From the NCBI GenBank assembly GCA_943912835.1, contig CALTVJ010000037.1:1-17394 (forward strand): a stretch of 17,394 nucleotides of DNA, read 5' to 3'. How positions within the stretch are numbered: the stretch's first letter is position 1; each line of letters opens with the position of its first letter. Under the pieces are notes generated by a model. That model saw nothing but the letters and a program-made list of their open reading frames with translations. It did not search any database and was not told where the DNA came from. The position numbers and the translations under genes were made by a program. Origin of the DNA: an uncultured Porphyromonas sp. (lineage in GTDB: Bacteria > Bacteroidota > Bacteroidia > Bacteroidales > Porphyromonadaceae). Below, piece by piece: positions 14,074 to 17,394 of the stretch.

Positions 14074-15630
14074 CTAAATCTTTTCTTCTCCTAAAGTTGG
14101 TAATACAATCATCATTTTAAGTCCTCCTGAGGCCTTATTGCTAGCACTTATACGTCCTCCGAACTGTTTGACTATGCTATGAACGTATGCCAAACCAAGA
14201 CCATGCCCTTTCACATTATGAGTAAAGCCCATAGGAACCCTATAGAATCGCTCAAATATCTTTTTCGTCTCACTCTCAGGTATCCCTAGTCCATTATCTT
14301 CCACACAAATGACTAGCTCTCCCTCTGGGTTGTTGTAAGTCTTCAAAACAACAATAGGGCTACGATCCTCTGACCTATACTTTATCGCATTTTCTAATAA
14401 ATTATACAACACATTAGTCATGTGTGTTTCATTCCCCATAATCCATGTGTTTTCTGCATCGTGCTCAAGCAGAAGACTCCCTTGATACTTACCAGCATGG
14501 ACAGAAAAAAGTTTAGCAGCCTTAAAAATAATTTCATCAACACTCATCTCGTTGAGACGGACCAAATTCTCTCTTTTATTTTGATCATATAGAGCGATCT
14601 GCAAAACTTTATCAATCAACATACGCAGGCGTTGTGACTCGTCTTCCATAATAGTCAAATAACGACGATGTTGTGCAAGATATTCTGGAGATAAGTCTTT
14701 GCAGACAGGCATACGTTGCATTTGCTCAACAGAAAGCAATATAGAGCTCACGGGGGTCTTCAGTTCATGCGTCATATTATTAATGAAGTCAGTCTTCATT
14801 TCCTGAAATGACATTTGACGCGAAACAAAGCCTAAGGCCACGATCCCAAAAACAATAATGAAGAGCGTAATAATAAGTCCAGGTAAGGTCAAACTCTTCA
14901 TATCGCTATGCAAATCAGTAAAATCTAGAGTCAAACGAATAAATGGAGTCAACTTATTGGGATACTCTCGATTTACAAAAAGACGCTGTATAACGATATC
15001 ATCTTCATGAGGTTCAGAAATGTGTGCTTTGGGACTACGATAACGAAACAACTCACCTCCCTGAGGATTACACAAGCTAAAACTAAAAGGTACAGATATG
15101 CCCCTTTCCTGAAAAACTCGAGTAATATGCTCTCTCAAAAACTTCGGACTTACTAATTGAGGGACACTGTCATAACTATAAACACGATAAAGGTTACGAA
15201 GTATATACTCGTCCAATCGGGATTTATCATCAACAAAAGCACTGATAACCTTATCGCTCACAGCCAAAGTATCGAAATACGATTGCAGAAAAAGACTATC
15301 GGCATCTCTAGCAAAACGTGGATTACGAATCATTATACGTTTGAAAGGCGTATCAGCTTGACGACTGCTACTCCTAATTTCTTGCAATGCTTCCATGAGG
15401 CGACTATTAGGTTCGCTGCTCGTATTCAGCTCTAGATTTAGATAGCGCACCAACTCTTTAACCTCTACGTCTCTAGTAACCTCTTGAAGGGCTAATTTAG
15501 CTAAAGATGTAGTCTGCTCCTTATGTAAAGACAAGATACGAGAGTAATAGATGTATTGCAAGCCCAATAAGGATACAAATACAACCAAGAGCATAACCCC
15601 TAAAGTCCATATCAATGCTTTTTTACTCAT
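14074..15630 (-). CDS. rprX: Sensor histidine kinase, RprX-like
   Basis: 518 residues. Transmembrane helices lie at about 7-28 and 251-270, enclosing a periplasmic sensor region of about 220 residues with no recognised domain. The H box NNMTHELKTP gives phospho-His H288. The N box is around N410/N414 (YNLLENAIKY), the G1 box is DNGLGI (445-450), the F box is FERFYR (459-464) and the G2 box is GHGLGLA (475-481), so the catalytic core is complete. Only 18 residues separate TM2 from the H box, so there is no HAMP linker, as in Bacteroides RprX. It is the first gene of the minus-strand operon and its partner regulator is next. The stimulus is unknown. Confidence 0.88.
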   Translation of the reverse strand: MSKKALIWTLGVMLLVVFVSLLGLQYIYYSRILSLHKEQTTSLAKLALQEVTRDVEVKELVRYLNLELNTSSEPNSRLMEALQEIRSSSRQADTPFKRIMIRNPRFARDADSLFLQSYFDTLAVSDKVISAFVDDKSRLDEYILRNLYRVYSYDSVPQLVSPKFLREHITRVFQERGISVPFSFSLCNPQGGELFRYRSPKAHISEPHEDDIVIQRLFVNREYPNKLTPFIRLTLDFTDLHSDMKSLTLPGLIITLFIIVFGIVALGFVSRQMSFQEMKTDFINNMTHELKTPVSSILLSVEQMQRMPVCKDLSPEYLAQHRRYLTIMEDESQRLRMLIDKVLQIALYDQNKRENLVRLNEMSVDEIIFKAAKLFSVHAGKYQGSLLLEHDAENTWIMGNETHMTNVLYNLLENAIKYRSEDRSPIVVLKTYNNPEGELVICVEDNGLGIPESETKKIFERFYRVPMGFTHNVKGHGLGLAYVHSIVKQFGGRISASNKASGGLKMMIVLPTLGEEKI

Positions 15631-15904
15631 ATCTTTCTTTCACTCTCTTTGCGAAGTCTTAATGCACTTTATTCTAGATTTTTAACAAGAAATTTCAAAT
15701 AATAATAATCCAACTTCTCAACTAGACAAAGGTAATCATTTTTACATTTTCAAGCGACTAAAACACACCCTAAAAGAGATTAATTAGCTCTAAATCACCT
15801 CAATAGGCTTGCTTCACAATAACAAATATCACTAACACCTTTTAGATACTTTATAGTCTATGGATATAGCAAGGCTTTTAAACACGAACAATGCTTCAAC
15901 ATAA
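15631..15904. other. AT-rich intergenic region upstream of rprX
   Basis: No ORF or RNA gene is recognised. It contains the -7 element described at 15727-15734 and otherwise AT-rich DNA without long repeats. On the right it is bounded by the hairpin at 15898-15948 that ends the gene at 15958. Confidence 0.5.
15727..15734 (-). promoter_or_regulatory. Possible -7 element of the rprX operon
   Basis: On the minus strand this reads TACCTTTG, a full TAnnTTTG match, about 97 nt before the rprX start codon. The -33 element is weak (CTTG at 15754-15751, spacing only 16). It could be a regulated promoter that needs an activator. Confidence 0.45.
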
Positions 15905-15948
15905 TAGAGCCACAGCCGAGAAAAATTCGGCTGTGGCTCTACCATGTT
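15898..15948 (-). terminator. Hairpin after the 172-aa secreted protein gene
   Basis: TAGAGCCACAGCCGA (15905-15919) and its complement (15927-15941) form a perfect 15-bp stem with a 7-nt loop, lengthened by AACAT/ATGTT across a 2x2 internal loop. It begins 10 nt after the stop codon at 15958. The T tail is poor on either strand, but position and strength argue for a terminator. Confidence 0.65.
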
Positions 15949-15957
15949 AATTTTAGC

Positions 15958-16476
15958 TCAATTAAGTTTTAGCAGTTGAAAAAATAATTGATATGCTTTC
16001 CGCCTTTTTTCCCATTTTGATTTGGAATAAGCATAATTTAAAGTATCCCCATCCTTTAATTTAAGATGAAATATAGGAGCAGTATCTGCCTGCATCACCT
16101 GAAACCAAACATCATAAGGGATATGACAACTCAAACGATACACCCACCACCTTTTATCTCTATAAGTACGAATTATCTCAATAGGATAACTATGATCTTT
16201 TTCAAAATAAAAGGAACGAGGTATCTGAGGAGATTCGCTTTTAAATGTTGTTAACATCCTAACAGTATCCGATTGTGCTAAATAAGTAAAATCATAACTC
16301 ATACTCTTGTAAGCATCTCCAGATAATCGTTTGAGTTTATCAGGGAGAATAAAGTACAAGGCCCCTTGCTCGGTGTTTTTTGATACATAGAATTCAGACA
16401 TATTCTGCGCAGACAACACCTTCGGGAATAAGAATAGCACAGAAAAAGCAAACACAATTAGACGAAAATATATCAT
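15958..16476 (-). CDS. Secreted protein of unknown function
   Basis: 172 residues with a classical Sec signal peptide (basic/aromatic start, hydrophobic core at about 6-18) and a likely cut after LSA at residue 23, before QNMSEF. There is no lipobox, so a free periplasmic or exported protein is expected. The mature part is polar, rich in Y, F, K and W (for example YRDKRWWVYRLSC) and ends in a basic helix-like stretch. I do not recognise a family. The ATG stands 23 nt after a strong hairpin with a T-rich 3' side (16488-16542). Either the gene has no own promoter and depends on readthrough from the TRL gene, or the hairpin is part of its leader. No TAnnTTTG was found between the two genes. Confidence 0.7.
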   Translation of the reverse strand: MIYFRLIVFAFSVLFLFPKVLSAQNMSEFYVSKNTEQGALYFILPDKLKRLSGDAYKSMSYDFTYLAQSDTVRMLTTFKSESPQIPRSFYFEKDHSYPIEIIRTYRDKRWWVYRLSCHIPYDVWFQVMQADTAPIFHLKLKDGDTLNYAYSKSKWEKRRKAYQLFFQLLKLN

Positions 16477-16487
16477 CTTATTCTTTT

Positions 16488-16542
16488 TATAAATGTTAAA
16501 CGAGATGGGAGTGAAGCGACATTAACAACAATCCCATCTCGT
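16488..16542 (-). terminator. Terminator or attenuator between the TRL gene and the 172-aa gene
   Basis: ACGAGATGGGA (16500-16510) and TCCCATCTCGT (16532-16542) pair perfectly over 11 bp with a 21-nt loop. The minus-strand continuation is TTTAACATTTAT. It follows the TRL stop by 94 nt and comes just before the next start codon. A second, weaker hairpin (TACGAG...CTCGTA, 16556-16584) lies just upstream of it in the same transcript. Confidence 0.65.
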
Positions 16543-16635
16543 CATCTTTCACTAGTACGAGAGAATCAATTCTATATCCTCGTATAATATATTACTGTAT
16601 CAATATTCTTTCTTTAGAACACAATTATGGAATAA

Positions 16636-16959
16636 TTATTCTCCGTAAACAAATATCGTATAAGAAGAAAATAAACCTAGAAGGCTCTTCTTCTTGCAAT
16701 CTACATGACTAATCTTACTGATACCTGCACTATTGGCTGCCGTTTGCACCGATGCATCGCCCGTAGCAATAATCCCAAGAATATTAGTCGCTTTAGCTGT
16801 ACCAACCTTACGACCTACTGGATTAGAAGTTACAGCCTCTACATGAGCCACATCCGAATAAATCGTAGCTGGACCTACAGGCGTAGCAATCATAGCACAA
16901 CTAGAAAATAGTGCCACACAAGCACCCAATGAAAGAGCGAAAGAGAAAATCTTTTTCAT
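16636..16959 (-). CDS. TRL-family lipoprotein
   Basis: The start at 16959 gives 107 residues beginning MKKIFSFALSLGACVALFSS followed by C21 as lipobox cysteine. A longer frame from 17007 would place 16 extra residues before this signal and is less likely. The mature part starts TPVGPATIYSDV and continues with GRKVGTAKATNILGIIATGD, then AGISKISHVDCK and a C-terminal YTIFVYGE. This order is characteristic of the TRL (tRNA-associated locus) family of small bacterial envelope lipoproteins, of unknown function. It probably lies on the outer-membrane side. A consensus promoter at 17162-17192 would give a leader of about 195 nt. A hairpin ends the gene at 16500-16542. Confidence 0.88.
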   Translation of the reverse strand: MKKIFSFALSLGACVALFSSCAMIATPVGPATIYSDVAHVEAVTSNPVGRKVGTAKATNILGIIATGDASVQTAANSAGISKISHVDCKKKSLLGLFSSYTIFVYGE

Positions 16960-17007
16960 ACGTTTTGCTTTTAATATGGTTAAACTTAATTCACTTATAA
17001 TCGACAA

Positions 17008-17161
17008 ATTTCTTCAAGAAAAAAATCTAAGCAGGATACAACTCACATTATGAGTGAGAATTCCTTTAAGTTATATTTAACTCAAAAGTAGGATCAAAAT
17101 AGGATCACTAAACTCTGAGATTGAAAGGAGCTCACTCTTTCAAATGACATTGTCAACACTC
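17008..17161 (-). other. Leader region of the TRL gene, no ORF of note
   Basis: Between the promoter at 17162 and the TRL gene, the minus-strand RNA could form hairpins TTGAAAG/CTTTCAA (17121-17143) and CTCAC/GTGAG (about 17042-17058). It also contains an imperfect direct repeat GATCCTATTTT / GATCCTACTTTT (about 17084-17106). The second copy's TACTTTTG (17090-17083) could itself be a -7 element, lacking a good -33. A frame of 18 codons from about 17149 is the only small ORF noticed. Confidence 0.35.
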
Positions 17162-17192
17162 CAAAGATAAAATAAATATCTAACAACACAAA
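17162..17192 (-). promoter_or_regulatory. Promoter upstream of the TRL gene
   Basis: On the minus strand TTTG (17192-17189) is followed after 19 nt by TATCTTTG (17169-17162), the same octamer as at both tRNA promoters. The first gene downstream is the TRL lipoprotein, about 200 nt away. Confidence 0.65.
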
Positions 17193-17330
17193 ATCTTAAA
17201 ATAAATCTCTTCTCATCCTATCCATTCATAAAAACATCTCGAAACTATTTCACAATATAGCTTTTATTTAATGAAGCTATTCAATACTCTCGTCATCTAT
17301 AAGCAAGCTCTCCCTTTCCGACTCGCTAGC

Positions 17331-17377
17331 ACTAAAAACAATTAGGGTCTCGCAGTCATACGACCACAAGACCCTAA
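17331..17377 (-). terminator. Terminator of a gene beyond the right edge
   Basis: On the minus strand TTAGGGTCT (17377-17369) and AGACCCTAA (17350-17342) form a 9-bp stem, followed by TTGTTTTTAG. A minus-strand gene should therefore end at or beyond the window edge; one frame reaches a TAG stop at about 17374-17376, but too few codons are present to identify it. From 17193 to 17330 I see no gene. Confidence 0.7.
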
Positions 17378-17394
17378 CTAAAACTGGCAGCTAC

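Overview
The window looks like chromosomal DNA of a Bacteroidales bacterium, most likely Porphyromonas or a close relative. The grounds are: Bacteroidetes-type promoters (TTTG, 19-20 bp, TAnnTTTG) before both tRNA genes, metH, the riboswitch and the TRL gene; A-rich leaders with little Shine-Dalgarno sequence; lipoproteins with typical lipoboxes; an RprX/RprY-like two-component pair; and a TRL-family lipoprotein. The genus is inference from gene content only.

Layout. Positions 1-190 carry tRNA-Asn(GTT) with promoter and terminator. 294-797 is thiol peroxidase (tpx), closed by a terminator. 1066-4761 is a full-length cobalamin-dependent methionine synthase (metH), also with its own promoter and terminator. 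On the minus strand, 4840-4998 holds an initiator tRNA-Met transcription unit. 4950-7700 is an AT-rich accessory stretch. It contains a 524-bp tandem duplication encoding two nearly identical small lipoproteins, an intrinsic terminator, a possible 56-codon gene remnant, a complete minus-strand cobalamin riboswitch with its own consensus promoter but no recognisable target gene, a 16-bp perfect hairpin, and a small membrane protein on the plus strand.

7711-15734 is a minus-strand operon, in transcription order: sensor kinase RprX-like, response regulator RprY-like, an M16 zinc protease (TTG start), a YfhO-family polytopic membrane protein, and an OmpA-like/TPR lipoprotein that overlaps the YfhO gene by 11 nt. 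A strong terminator closes it at 7711-7749. The gene set points to an envelope-related function, but no substrate can be named. 15898-17394 holds a secreted protein of unknown function, a TRL-family lipoprotein with a long leader, and the terminator of a gene lying beyond the right edge.

The most interesting features are the orphan B12 riboswitch, about 2 kb from the B12-dependent metH and on the opposite strand, and the lipoprotein pair, whose first 113 residues are identical while the C-terminal part has diverged. No IS element, CRISPR array, rRNA or phage gene was recognised.
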